DNA of 64,000 nucleotides from Mangrovibacter phragmitis. GTDB taxonomy: Bacteria; Pseudomonadota; Gammaproteobacteria; Enterobacterales; Enterobacteriaceae. The translations under genes were made by a program, and so were the position numbers. The notes under the pieces are model-generated. The model was not told where the DNA came from, searched no databases, and saw only the letters and a list, made by a program, of their open reading frames with translations. Of this stretch, positions 9,671 through 18,490 are shown piece by piece (position 1 is the first letter of the stretch; each line of letters begins with the position of its first letter). The stretch is taken from assembly GCF_001655675.1 (NCBI RefSeq), contig NZ_LYRP01000001.1, positions 806,001-870,000 on the forward strand. The letters are read 5' to 3'.

Positions 9671-10837
9671 TCAGTCGTTACCAAATAAATCTCTTGTATA
9701 AACTTTATCCATAACATCGCTGAGTTCTGCCGACATACGATTGCTCACAATAACATCAGATTGTTGCTTGAAAGCCGCAAGGTCATTCACAACCTGTGAG
9801 TTAAAGAACGCAGGTTCTTTGAGCTCCGGTTCGTAAACAATTACAGGAATACCTTTGGCCTTAATACGCTTCATGATGCCCTGAATAGACGATGCCCGGA
9901 AATTATCAGAACCGCTTTTCATGATAAGGCGATACACACCCACTACCTTAGGATTACGGGCAATAATAGAATCAGCAATAAAGTCTTTTCGGGTACGGTT
10001 AGCATCTACAATTGCACTGATCAGGTTGTTCGGCACAGAGTCGTAATTTGCCAGCAACTGCTTGGTATCTTTTGGTAAGCAATAACCACCATAACCGAAT
10101 GACGGGTTGTTGTAGTGGTTGCCAATACGCGGGTCCAGCCCTACTCCCTCTATGATTTGGCGAGAATTCAACCCCATAGATTCTGCATAGCTATCCAGCT
10201 CATTAAAATATGCCACCCTCATTGCAAGATAAGTGTTGGCAAACAGTTTAATGGCTTCAGCCTCTGTGGCATCGGTATACAGTACAGGCGCATCTTTTTT
10301 AATTGCCCCTTCAACCAACAGCCCGGCGAAAATCTCTGCGCGTTGTGAGCGTTCGCCAATGACAATGCGCGACGGATAAAGGTTGTCGTACAACGCCTTA
10401 CCTTCGCGCAGGAATTCAGGTGAGAAGATAAGGTTATTGGTGCCAAAACGTTGTTTGGCTTCTTCAGTAAAACCAACCGGAATTGTGGACTTAATCACCA
10501 TAACCGCATCTGGATTGATCTCCAACACATCCTTGATAACAGATTCAACACTGCTGGTATTGAAGTAGTTGGTTACCGGGTCGTAATCTGTTGGTGTAGC
10601 TATGATGACAAAATTCGCACCTTTATAAGCGATTTCTTTATCAGTTGTGGCAGTAAAATTTAATGCTTTATTACTCAGGTAATCCTGTATTTCTTTATCC
10701 GCAATAGGAGATTGCCTCTGATTAAGCAGATTTACCTTTTGCTCAACAATGTCCAACGCAACAACTTGATGGTGCTGCGAAATTAAAATGCCGTTTGAAA
10801 GACCAACGTAACCAGTACCAGCAATTGTGATTTTCAT
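9671..10837 (-). CDS. ugd: UDP-glucose 6-dehydrogenase
   Basis: Makes UDP-glucuronate from UDP-glucose with two NAD+; glucuronate is a colanic acid sugar and a possible O-unit sugar. The 388-residue protein has the Rossmann start [16 protein letters not shown], the central [13 protein letters not shown] block and the [13 protein letters not shown] motif with the catalytic Cys. The start is set at the second Met because the family begins MKIT. The gene begins only 16 bases after the wbaP stop, so it looks like part of the O-antigen transcript. A 122-base gap follows before gnd. In E. coli K-12 ugd lies on the other side of gnd. Confidence 0.97.
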   Translation of the reverse strand: MKITIAGTGYVGLSNGILISQHHQVVALDIVEQKVNLLNQRQSPIADKEIQDYLSNKALNFTATTDKEIAYKGANFVIIATPTDYDPVTNYFNTSSVESVIKDVLEINPDAVMVIKSTIPVGFTEEAKQRFGTNNLIFSPEFLREGKALYDNLYPSRIVIGERSQRAEIFAGLLVEGAIKKDAPVLYTDATEAEAIKLFANTYLAMRVAYFNELDSYAESMGLNSRQIIEGVGLDPRIGNHYNNPSFGYGGYCLPKDTKQLLANYDSVPNNLISAIVDANRTRKDFIADSIIARNPKVVGVYRLIMKSGSDNFRASSIQGIMKRIKAKGIPVIVYEPELKEPAFFNSQVVNDLAAFKQQSDVIVSNRMSAELSDVMDKVYTRDLFGND

Positions 10838-10853
10838 AACCATCTCTTAAAAC

Positions 10854-12290
10854 TCAATATGCACCTTTTCTGAATAAGACAACACTCACAGTCTTAAACA
10901 AAATGACAATATCATTCCACAGTGACCAGTTTTTTACATACCATGAGTCAAAATAAACTCTGGTCGTATAATCGACATCATTACGCCCGCTAACCTGCCA
11001 AAGTCCTGTCATGCCTGGTTTAACCATCAAATAATAATCGACATCGTCAGAATAGCGTTCCAGCTCTTCCTGGATTACGGGCCGGGGGCCAACCAAACTC
11101 ATTTCACCTTTAAGTACATTAAATAACTGAGGTAGCTCATCCAAACTAGTCTTGCGGATAAAACGCCCAATAGGGGTGATACGCGGGTCATCTTTTAGCT
11201 TAAAATCTTTATCCCATTCTTCGCGTGCCTCGGAGTCATTCTCCAAAAGCTCTTCAAGAACTTCTTGGGAATTCATGACCATAGAACGAAATTTATAGCA
11301 GTTAAATGCCTTTCCACGCCGGCCTATGCGACTATGTGCGTAAATTGCAGGCCCACCATCACGCGACACCTTGTACCACAAATATAAGAAAAGCGGCGAT
11401 GCCACAGCCAGAATTCCCAGAGTACAGACAATATCAAAAGTACGCTTAATTACCCTGGAGGAATGCTTTGCAAGGTTATTATGGACTTGAAGCAGTAATA
11501 CTTCGTGGCTGAAAATAAATGACATACTTGTGCCATATAGCGGAAAGCCACGTAGTGAAGGAATAATTGTCACATTTCTGCATTTGTATTTTGCAAGAAA
11601 ACGCAACCAGTTTTCAAACTTTTCTTTTTCATCAAAATCACAGGCAATAACAAATTGAGTGGAATACGAATTAAACTGGGTCAGTAGTTGTTCGGGATCG
11701 CGAAGAACAGGACATCCCTCTAATTCTGTCAATTCAGAATCCACATCACAGAAGGCATCAATTTTAAACCCCGAAGCTTCTTCACTTTGCAGTGCATAAT
11801 ATGCATCATGTGCGTTTTTACCCGCACCCAGTATAACAGTACGCTTCTTCCAGTACCCCATTTTATCTAAAACGTGTTTAGTAACCTCCCTGAAAAGAGG
11901 AACTAAAATAATTGCATACACCCAACAATAAGCCCATACATAACGGGAAAAATGCCATTTAGAGAATGCAACCAGGGCAAGGTCAAATATAGAAAAAATA
12001 ATGATAGTTCTGAGAGTTTCTTTTAACTCAGACCAAAATGGCTTTTTCTGTGCATAGTGGCGAAGACGAACCGAAAACCAAAGCACACACAGTGTAGTCA
12101 AAATAACATGCGAGAGAATCCGCACATCAATTTGAATCATCGGCATAAAGGTATTGAGATCGCCGAGGAACAGAACCACGGTAAAAAACGAGAGGCCCAG
12201 TGCAATATTTAACCAGATAAAATCTGACAACATTAGTGCACTGCGGCAAATAAACTCTCTCTTATGGTCGTTAAATTGGCTACTTTTCAT
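10854..12290 (-). CDS. wbaP: Undecaprenyl-phosphate galactose phosphotransferase WbaP
   Basis: Initiates the O-unit by moving a hexose-1-phosphate (galactose-1-P for characterised WbaP) from UDP-sugar to undecaprenyl phosphate. The 478-residue protein has four N-terminal membrane helices, a CoA-binding-like middle domain (around RTVILGAGKNA), a fifth hydrophobic segment (TLGILAVASPLFLYLW) and the catalytic C-terminal domain with KFRSM, a Lys/Asp-rich stretch, TSLDELPQLFNVLKGEMS, VGPRP and the GMTGLWQVSGR motif. Length and five-helix layout fit WbaP rather than the short PglC type. As in Salmonella rfb clusters, it is the last O-antigen-specific gene before the gnd side. Glucose-1-P specificity, as in WcaJ, is less likely but not excluded by sequence alone. 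Confidence 0.92.
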   Translation of the reverse strand: MKSSQFNDHKREFICRSALMLSDFIWLNIALGLSFFTVVLFLGDLNTFMPMIQIDVRILSHVILTTLCVLWFSVRLRHYAQKKPFWSELKETLRTIIIFSIFDLALVAFSKWHFSRYVWAYCWVYAIILVPLFREVTKHVLDKMGYWKKRTVILGAGKNAHDAYYALQSEEASGFKIDAFCDVDSELTELEGCPVLRDPEQLLTQFNSYSTQFVIACDFDEKEKFENWLRFLAKYKCRNVTIIPSLRGFPLYGTSMSFIFSHEVLLLQVHNNLAKHSSRVIKRTFDIVCTLGILAVASPLFLYLWYKVSRDGGPAIYAHSRIGRRGKAFNCYKFRSMVMNSQEVLEELLENDSEAREEWDKDFKLKDDPRITPIGRFIRKTSLDELPQLFNVLKGEMSLVGPRPVIQEELERYSDDVDYYLMVKPGMTGLWQVSGRNDVDYTTRVYFDSWYVKNWSLWNDIVILFKTVSVVLFRKGAY

Positions 12291-12335
12291 TGATTGTTCC
12301 CTGGCACGAACAAGGGGATTCGTGCCTGATGCTGT

Positions 12336-13517
12336 CTATTTTTCCGAATTAACGTACATGTTCTGTGTGTTTTTAGCCTGGGTAATAATTAGTCCATTGG
12401 AGAAATCATTCCAGGCCGTTTCCACAAAATTCTGGATCTCAGTACGGAACCGTTGTTCAGAAAATGTTAGCGCATGTTCCCGACAATCTGCCGGGTTTAT
12501 CACGTTACTGTATGTTTCAAAAATATTAACAGCTTCGCATATTGCATCAGCCGTTTGCTCAAAGAAAAACACACCTGTTGGTTTTTCACTACCCAGCGGT
12601 TTCACAGTTTCCAGGCATCCACCTTTACCATAAGTAATCACTGGGGTTCCACTGGCTTGTGCTTCTACAGGAGAAATGCCAAAGTCTTCCTCAGCAGCAA
12701 AAACATAGGCTTTAGCACGTTTCATGTAATCGACAAGTGACGCATCATCCTGATACCCCAAAAGCGTTATATTTGGTGTTGCGAGTTTTTTGATCTTCTC
12801 CATTTCAGAACCATCGCCAATCACTACCAGTGTTTTATCCGGCATTTTGGCAAAAGCGCTCACAATAAGATCAACTCGTTTATAGGGTACCATGCGGCAT
12901 GCTGCGAGATAGAAATCCTCTTTTTGGTCATTATATTCAAACTTATCTGTATTCACTGGCGGGTAGATAACATCTGCTTTGCGCCCATACACCTTGTTGA
13001 TTCGGCGGGCAATAAACTGCGAGTTACCAATAAAGTGGTTAACTCCAGCGGCTGTACGATAATCCCAAATGCGAATTTTATGCAGCAAATATTTTGCTAC
13101 CCAACCTTTCAACCCTTTGCTCAAACCTGCTTCACGCAAGTATTGGTGCTGAAAATCCCAGGCATAGCGAATTGGAGAGTGAACATACGCTATATGAATC
13201 TGGTCGGGGCCAGTAATAACCCCTTTAGAAACTGCATGGCTGCTGGAGATAACAACATCATAAGCAGACATATCCAGTTGCTCAATGGCAAGTGGCATCA
13301 AGGGTAAATAGCTTTGGAACTTCCTGGCAGCCTTAGGAAGGCGCTGAATAAATGTTGTGGTTACTGGTTTGTTTTTCAGAAAGCCACGCTCTTCGGGTTT
13401 TAAGAAATCACAAACCGCGAAGAGATCGGCATCCGGGTAACAGTTCAAGAATTGTTCGACCACCTTCTCGGAACCTGCATAAGAACTGAACCACTCATGT
13501 ACGATCGCGACTTTCAT
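12336..13517 (-). CDS. GT4 glycosyltransferase, WbaZ-like, O-antigen synthesis
   Basis: A 393-residue GT4 (GT-B fold) glycosyltransferase. The N-terminal domain begins KVAIVHEWFSSYAGSEKV, a Gly-rich acceptor loop, and contains YVHSPIRYAWD; the C-terminal donor domain has MVPYKRVDLIVSAFAKMP and the E-x7-E type motif in EEDFGISPVEAQASGTPVI. It resembles the WbaZ family found in enterobacterial O-antigen and capsule loci, several of which are mannosyltransferases. With manC/manB in the same operon, mannose from GDP-Man is a plausible donor, but this is inference. The start is taken at the Met before KVAIVHEW; it overlaps the end of the upstream glycosyltransferase gene by 23 bases. Confidence 0.85.
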   Translation of the reverse strand: MKVAIVHEWFSSYAGSEKVVEQFLNCYPDADLFAVCDFLKPEERGFLKNKPVTTTFIQRLPKAARKFQSYLPLMPLAIEQLDMSAYDVVISSSHAVSKGVITGPDQIHIAYVHSPIRYAWDFQHQYLREAGLSKGLKGWVAKYLLHKIRIWDYRTAAGVNHFIGNSQFIARRINKVYGRKADVIYPPVNTDKFEYNDQKEDFYLAACRMVPYKRVDLIVSAFAKMPDKTLVVIGDGSEMEKIKKLATPNITLLGYQDDASLVDYMKRAKAYVFAAEEDFGISPVEAQASGTPVITYGKGGCLETVKPLGSEKPTGVFFFEQTADAICEAVNIFETYSNVINPADCREHALTFSEQRFRTEIQNFVETAWNDFSNGLIITQAKNTQNMYVNSEK

Positions 13518-14694
13518 TACGTTTCTCATTAATCAAATTAAACATTTTCTCTGTGCGGGACTGATAGGTATATTGTTGTGCCAGTTCCTGACACTGCTCA
13601 ACGGAGATACGCTTGCCAGCAGTAATATCTTCAAGGGCAGCTATAAATTCTTCTGGCGTATGGCCTATCCGAACATAGTCTTTAACATCACAAAGAGATG
13701 GCAAGTCTACACTGACGACGGGCTTACCTGCGGCAAGATACTCAAAAAACTTCATAGGAAACATTGATGCTGTGTACTCGTTCAAATTATTCGGCAGCAA
13801 TGTTGCGGTGAACCCTTTGAGGTAACCCGGCAAGTCCTGGTAGAGTCTGGCCCCAATCAGGTGGATATTGTTGTGCTGGGTGAGTTTAGATACATCTGTA
13901 TTGGGGTCGCCTTCCCCCACATCACCAATCATTACAATTGACCATTCCGGGTGTGCAATAGCAATCTCTTCGACCAGCGAAAAATTTACTTTATAACCAC
14001 TAATGGCACCAATAAAACCAATTCGGGGCTCAGCTATTTCCGCAAGGTCTGCAGGAATGGCAGTATCTTCCTCAAGTGCCTTAGAGAAGTGGTTGTAATC
14101 TGCTACGTTGGAAAAATAATAGACTTCATTACTCCATTGCTTACGTGTTTTAAGTAATGTTAACGACGTAACAAAATTAATATCCGCATTGCGCACTAAA
14201 TCTTCTTCCGCCTCTTGCAGAATATCCACTGGCATTCCTGGCTGTGCTTTAATTTCATCCACACAGTGGTAAACCGTATAAATAAAATCTTTCAATTTCA
14301 GAAAGCGGGTTGTAAGTGGATTGTATGTCCACAATGTTTTGTTACTAAACCCAAGCCGCCAACACCAAAAGTTTAGTGCCGTAGTTAAGATAAATTTATT
14401 CAGTTTACGCACAAATGCGTAATTATTAAATGGGATAGAAATAGGCGACCATACCCAGATATTATCTCTGACCTTACGTGGAGCTTTGACTGCTTTAATC
14501 AAACGCCGAAAAATACGCGACAGATCTTTTTTATTTACACTAGGTCTGCGCAGGCCCAGCGATTCAATATAAAGTACCCGGTGCCCACGCTTAGCCAGTT
14601 CCAGAGTAACATGTTGTTTATTCGTCCAGAAAGGATTATCCCAGTCAGCTGTAGATAAAACAACGATATCTTTAATTTCTTTTTTTCTATGCAT
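13495..14694 (-). CDS. Putative glycosyltransferase (TuaH-like GT4), O-antigen synthesis
   Basis: A 399-residue cytoplasmic protein with a GT-B glycosyltransferase pattern. The N-terminus has STADWDNPFWTNKQHV and RGHRVLYIESLGLR, features of a group of GT4 enzymes that includes TuaH-like proteins; the C-terminal half has RIGFIGAISGYKVNFSLVEE and the donor-side block FPMKFFEYLAAGKPVVS. It is one of four glycosyltransferases in the operon and should add one sugar to the lipid-linked unit. Donor and linkage cannot be predicted. It begins 11 bases after the flippase stop, and its end overlaps the next gene. Confidence 0.82.
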   Translation of the reverse strand: MHRKKEIKDIVVLSTADWDNPFWTNKQHVTLELAKRGHRVLYIESLGLRRPSVNKKDLSRIFRRLIKAVKAPRKVRDNIWVWSPISIPFNNYAFVRKLNKFILTTALNFWCWRLGFSNKTLWTYNPLTTRFLKLKDFIYTVYHCVDEIKAQPGMPVDILQEAEEDLVRNADINFVTSLTLLKTRKQWSNEVYYFSNVADYNHFSKALEEDTAIPADLAEIAEPRIGFIGAISGYKVNFSLVEEIAIAHPEWSIVMIGDVGEGDPNTDVSKLTQHNNIHLIGARLYQDLPGYLKGFTATLLPNNLNEYTASMFPMKFFEYLAAGKPVVSVDLPSLCDVKDYVRIGHTPEEFIAALEDITAGKRISVEQCQELAQQYTYQSRTEKMFNLINEKRNESRDRT

Positions 14695-14705
14695 ATTTAA
14701 TATAT

Positions 14706-16199
14706 CTATCTTAGTCTCTTTCGAGTCATGACTTTAATTACTCCCTGTCGGTAAAATGGGAATAACATAGCCCACAAAAATGCGAATAAAAAAAACACCA
14801 TGCCATTAACAAGCAACCGGAGCATTGCAGAAGTAGATTCATTAAAGTAACCACCAATGAACCTATAGACACAAAAATAAATAACAATACCAGCACTAAT
14901 TTGTATAATTACCGGATATAATGATCGTGCAATTTTCAAGTACCAGGCGCTAACCAGGAACATAACTATGCCATATATTGCATTACCAATCCCCAAGCCA
15001 AATGCACCCCATATTTTATATGTCAGTACATTAACAATTGCATTGCTCAACAATGAGAACACCATAACAACAAGCACTTTTCTATTGTTAAGATGTGCAC
15101 TTAACGCTTTTATAAATATATATCCAACAACTTGAGCCCAGAGACCAATACTCATCCCCTGAATTATATGTGTCGTCGCCATGACTGATTGCTCATTAAA
15201 CTCACCACGCATGAATAAAAATATAACAATATCACGGGCAGACAAAAATATGAAAAACGACATATTAATAACCAACAAAGCCAACCAGTAATATATTTTT
15301 ATGATTTTTTCTCTGACTTGCTCTGGAGTTTGTGATGCCCACTCAGATAAACCAGCAAAAGCGATTGGTACAGACAGAATAAAAACAACAGTATCTGTTA
15401 TAAACCGAGCATAATCTAATGCTGATACAACATCGATACTAATTAGTGATGCCAATGCACGTTCAAGAGTAATGTTACCTTGCAAAATCAAAGGCAATAT
15501 CAATAATGGCCTGAGAGTAATCCAGAAATTACTCATAACAAGTTTAACTTCTTTAGTTTCCAGCCTTATGGGGAAATTTAAAATCTCACCTTTGAAGGCC
15601 CTGAACACTACCCAAAAACTAAAGAAAACATAGCTCCCAGTAAACCCCCAGGCTAAATATAAATAATTCCCAGAGTAGAATGCAGCTACTACACCCAGCA
15701 CCATCCCTACATTCTGTGCTGATGCTCTCATTGACATTGGCTTATAATCACCATGTGCCATTGATATATAATTAACTAATCCAGAGCATAAATAAAAAGG
15801 ACAGCACACAGCCATTACTTTTAATAAACTCACTGACATTTCTCTGGCAGATTCGCTAATACCAGGGGCCATGAGTTTAACCCAATATTCCGATTGAAAA
15901 TATAAAATTGAAAATATTAGTATTGATACAACAGAGAAAAATAAAAACATGCAGTATTTAAATACAGCAGCACGTTGTTCATCCTCCGCCAAATATTTTT
16001 TATACAAGGGGATAAATGCAGAATTCAAACTATCACTGGTCATAAAATTAATAGGAACCAGCGTACCTGTTTGCGCTATTCTGTAGGCACCATTAATATC
16101 TCCAGTACCAAAAAATTTTGCCATCAAAATCTCACGGAGCAACCCTAATGCTTTTGATAACATGTTACCACTAAGTATCTGACCAATTGCTTTTTTCAT
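14706..16199 (-). CDS. wzx: O-unit flippase of the MOP superfamily, MurJ/MviN-like (Wzx role)
   Basis: This 497-residue protein has about 12-14 membrane helices and no other domain. The N-terminus (LSKALGLLREILMAKFFGTG, then NSAFIPLYKKYLAED) follows the MurJ/MviN pattern of a Leu-Gly-x-x-Arg-Glu helix and a Phe-(I/V)-P-(L/V) motif, and is less like the usual Wzx start. Because it is the only flippase in the operon and sits among the glycosyltransferases, it most likely moves the undecaprenyl-linked O-unit across the inner membrane. The true chromosomal murJ should lie elsewhere. The gene is AT-rich, in line with a transferred O-antigen block. Confidence 0.85.
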   Translation of the reverse strand: MKKAIGQILSGNMLSKALGLLREILMAKFFGTGDINGAYRIAQTGTLVPINFMTSDSLNSAFIPLYKKYLAEDEQRAAVFKYCMFLFFSVVSILIFSILYFQSEYWVKLMAPGISESAREMSVSLLKVMAVCCPFYLCSGLVNYISMAHGDYKPMSMRASAQNVGMVLGVVAAFYSGNYLYLAWGFTGSYVFFSFWVVFRAFKGEILNFPIRLETKEVKLVMSNFWITLRPLLILPLILQGNITLERALASLISIDVVSALDYARFITDTVVFILSVPIAFAGLSEWASQTPEQVREKIIKIYYWLALLVINMSFFIFLSARDIVIFLFMRGEFNEQSVMATTHIIQGMSIGLWAQVVGYIFIKALSAHLNNRKVLVVMVFSLLSNAIVNVLTYKIWGAFGLGIGNAIYGIVMFLVSAWYLKIARSLYPVIIQISAGIVIYFCVYRFIGGYFNESTSAMLRLLVNGMVFFLFAFLWAMLFPFYRQGVIKVMTRKRLR

Positions 16200-16206
16200 T
16201 TAATTA

Positions 16207-17358
16207 TCATCTAAAGAGAGAAATGTAACTTTCGACAGAAAACTTAAGCGTGTTTCTCTGTGGTATATAACTTTCTCTTTTCCCTGACTCATTCAGAAAT
16301 TTTAAAACAGGCACTGCTTCAGCTTTATAAGGATTACATTTTAGAATTTTTCTGCTTGCATCAAAATATAAGTGTTCAGATATAATAATTGGCAAACCCG
16401 CACTCATTGCCTCTAGCAGATTTAATGGCAACCCCTCTACTCGCTTCGTCAAAAAGAGAAATGCATCTGCACATTGCATCAATTTTGCAAGTTCAGGCCT
16501 TGTTCTTGAACCAGCAAAAATAACATCATTACTCAAAGCCAAACGCTCAACATCGTTACGTAAATTATTTTCATATGGGCCATCACCACAAATAATATAT
16601 TTAACGTTGTTGTTTACTTCTTTTATTCTCTTGAATAGCTGAATATTATTATCTACACCTTTTTGCTCATGTAATCGCGATGCCGAAAGGAATACGAGAG
16701 CATCCTGAGGGATACACAACTCCTCTCTCAGTTGTTCTTTTAGGAGTACGTCATCACTAAAAAGGGATTGATCAATACCATTCTCAATTTTAATAACATT
16801 ACTGCTGTTACAGATTTGATTTGTTGGAAAGCTTGTCAAATCATTAAATACCGCATCACCTACAGCCACAATCCAGTCAAAATACTTATAGTGTTTTGCG
16901 TCCCCGTAAAATCCTTTTATATTCTTAATACAAGAAAGAATTTTTTTAATTTTTCCGGTTTTTATTTTCGATAAAATTTCACCAACTGATGTGCCATGCG
17001 CCTGCATTATAAACCTGGCATTTGGAAAGTCATTTTTGTACTTCAAACAACTAAATGCACCTGCACTAATACTTATAACGGCTCTAACATTTTCTTTCTC
17101 TGGCCAGCCAGAGATAAGTTTTTCTGTTTCTTTCCACCACCCGGTAGAATATTCAGCTACTGGTATATTTTTTAATGAAATTATATTAGGGTAAGATGCA
17201 TTTTCTTTTACTGGTTCAGCTTTCATTTCGGTTGTCACAACAGTGACTTTATAACCACTCTTACCTAATTCAACTGCCAGATCCCAGGCAACGACTTCCA
17301 TGCCACCTAAATGATGAAAGGGAAGTGAGCGAGAGAATATGATTATTTCATTACTCAT
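16207..17358 (-). CDS. GT4 glycosyltransferase, O-antigen synthesis
   Basis: A 383-residue GT-B glycosyltransferase. The N-terminal domain opens with FSRSLPFHHLGGMEVVAWDLA, the Gly-Gly acceptor loop typical of GT4; the donor domain has LSASRLHEQKGVDNNIQLF, the YIICGDGPYENNL block and the RVEGLPLNLLEAMSAGLPIIIS motif with the paired Glu residues that bind the nucleotide sugar. The start overlaps the end of the upstream glycosyltransferase gene by eight bases, pointing to coupled translation. The sugar it adds is unknown. It is among the most AT-rich genes in the operon. Confidence 0.88.
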   Translation of the reverse strand: MSNEIIIFSRSLPFHHLGGMEVVAWDLAVELGKSGYKVTVVTTEMKAEPVKENASYPNIISLKNIPVAEYSTGWWKETEKLISGWPEKENVRAVISISAGAFSCLKYKNDFPNARFIMQAHGTSVGEILSKIKTGKIKKILSCIKNIKGFYGDAKHYKYFDWIVAVGDAVFNDLTSFPTNQICNSSNVIKIENGIDQSLFSDDVLLKEQLREELCIPQDALVFLSASRLHEQKGVDNNIQLFKRIKEVNNNVKYIICGDGPYENNLRNDVERLALSNDVIFAGSRTRPELAKLMQCADAFLFLTKRVEGLPLNLLEAMSAGLPIIISEHLYFDASRKILKCNPYKAEAVPVLKFLNESGKRESYIPQRNTLKFSVESYISLFR

Positions 17359-18490
17359 TAATCATATCCTTATATATTTTCTCTAATTTTTTCGTCTGAA
17401 TATTAATATCAAAATCCTGACGAACTCTTTCCCTTCCATTGCTGCCAAATGCGCGTTTCAGTCCGGAATCACGTACTAAAGTTAACATTCGCTCAGCCAG
17501 TTCATTACTGTTATTTTCTTCAACCAGGAAACCTGTCTTCGCATCAAGTACTACTTCTGGTATACCACCATGATTGGTGCCAATAACAGGAACTCCTGTT
17601 ACCGCAGCTTCCAATAACACCATTCCCAGCCCTTCTGCATCGCCCGTTTTAGCCGTCAAGCTGGGTAAAACCAGCATACTTGCCTTACGCATCCATTGCA
17701 TTACTTCTGCATGTGGAATCGCACCAACAAACCTAACATTCGTTTCAATATCTAAAGCGGTCACTTGTGCTTTCAACTGAGGTAGTAAAGGACCATCTCC
17801 TATAATGACCAGTTGAACATTTTTCTCACTCTTTTTTATTTGGTGAAGGGCGTTCAACAGTACAGAAGTCCCTTTCTTTTCAACCAGACGAGCAACATGC
17901 AATATGATACCAGTATCTTCAGATTCATCTCGCTGCTGGTATTTATCAGTATCAATACCGATATAATGCTGAATCAGCTTTTTCTCAGGAAAACCGTTCC
18001 TTAGCGCCTGCTCAGCAATAAAATTTGATACACAAATAAACTTGTCGCCTTGCTGCTTAAGCGCGTTCTGGCGAAATAGATAATTTATCCAGGCAGGTGA
18101 GCGCGAAGCAAGAAGGTCCTTTGCTGTCACAGTGACATCGAAACCATGCAGCGTTGTAATCAATGGCACTTTTACACGTTTTGCTAAAGCAAGTGCATAC
18201 ACACCATCAATAGCGAAATGCGCATGGATCAGATCTAACGCAGGAGTATTTTTTAGTGGAGTATCATATGGTGCAGCTGATGTCGTTAGCGCATTATACG
18301 CTTCTGAAAAACGTTCAGTCACAGAGCCATTACGATTAAGAACATAATTCGGTGTGTCTTTAACCGGCGTACCGATAATCTTCCGACCAATATAGCACTT
18401 GTTATAAGCCTGAATTGACTCAGCCTGCTGCTGTATAAAAACTTCAGATCCCTTGAATAACTGATTACGGAATATACCTACTGTTTTCAT
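17351..18490 (-). CDS. GT4 glycosyltransferase (WcaL/AmsK-like), O-antigen synthesis
   Basis: A 379-residue GT4 enzyme. It has the KGSEVFIQQQAESI start, then LIHAHFAIDGVYALALA and TTLHGFDVT, a pattern shared with WcaL/AmsK-type transferases that act on surface polysaccharides. The donor-side motifs are HVARLVEKKGTSVLLNAL, VIIGDGPLLPQLK and GDAEGLGMVLLEAAVTGVPVI. AAGGAAAT lies a few bases upstream of the ATG. The gene overlaps the wzy stop by four bases at its start and the next glycosyltransferase by eight at its end. The donor sugar cannot be told. Confidence 0.88.
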   Translation of the reverse strand: MKTVGIFRNQLFKGSEVFIQQQAESIQAYNKCYIGRKIIGTPVKDTPNYVLNRNGSVTERFSEAYNALTTSAAPYDTPLKNTPALDLIHAHFAIDGVYALALAKRVKVPLITTLHGFDVTVTAKDLLASRSPAWINYLFRQNALKQQGDKFICVSNFIAEQALRNGFPEKKLIQHYIGIDTDKYQQRDESEDTGIILHVARLVEKKGTSVLLNALHQIKKSEKNVQLVIIGDGPLLPQLKAQVTALDIETNVRFVGAIPHAEVMQWMRKASMLVLPSLTAKTGDAEGLGMVLLEAAVTGVPVIGTNHGGIPEVVLDAKTGFLVEENNSNELAERMLTLVRDSGLKRAFGSNGRERVRQDFDINIQTKKLEKIYKDMINE

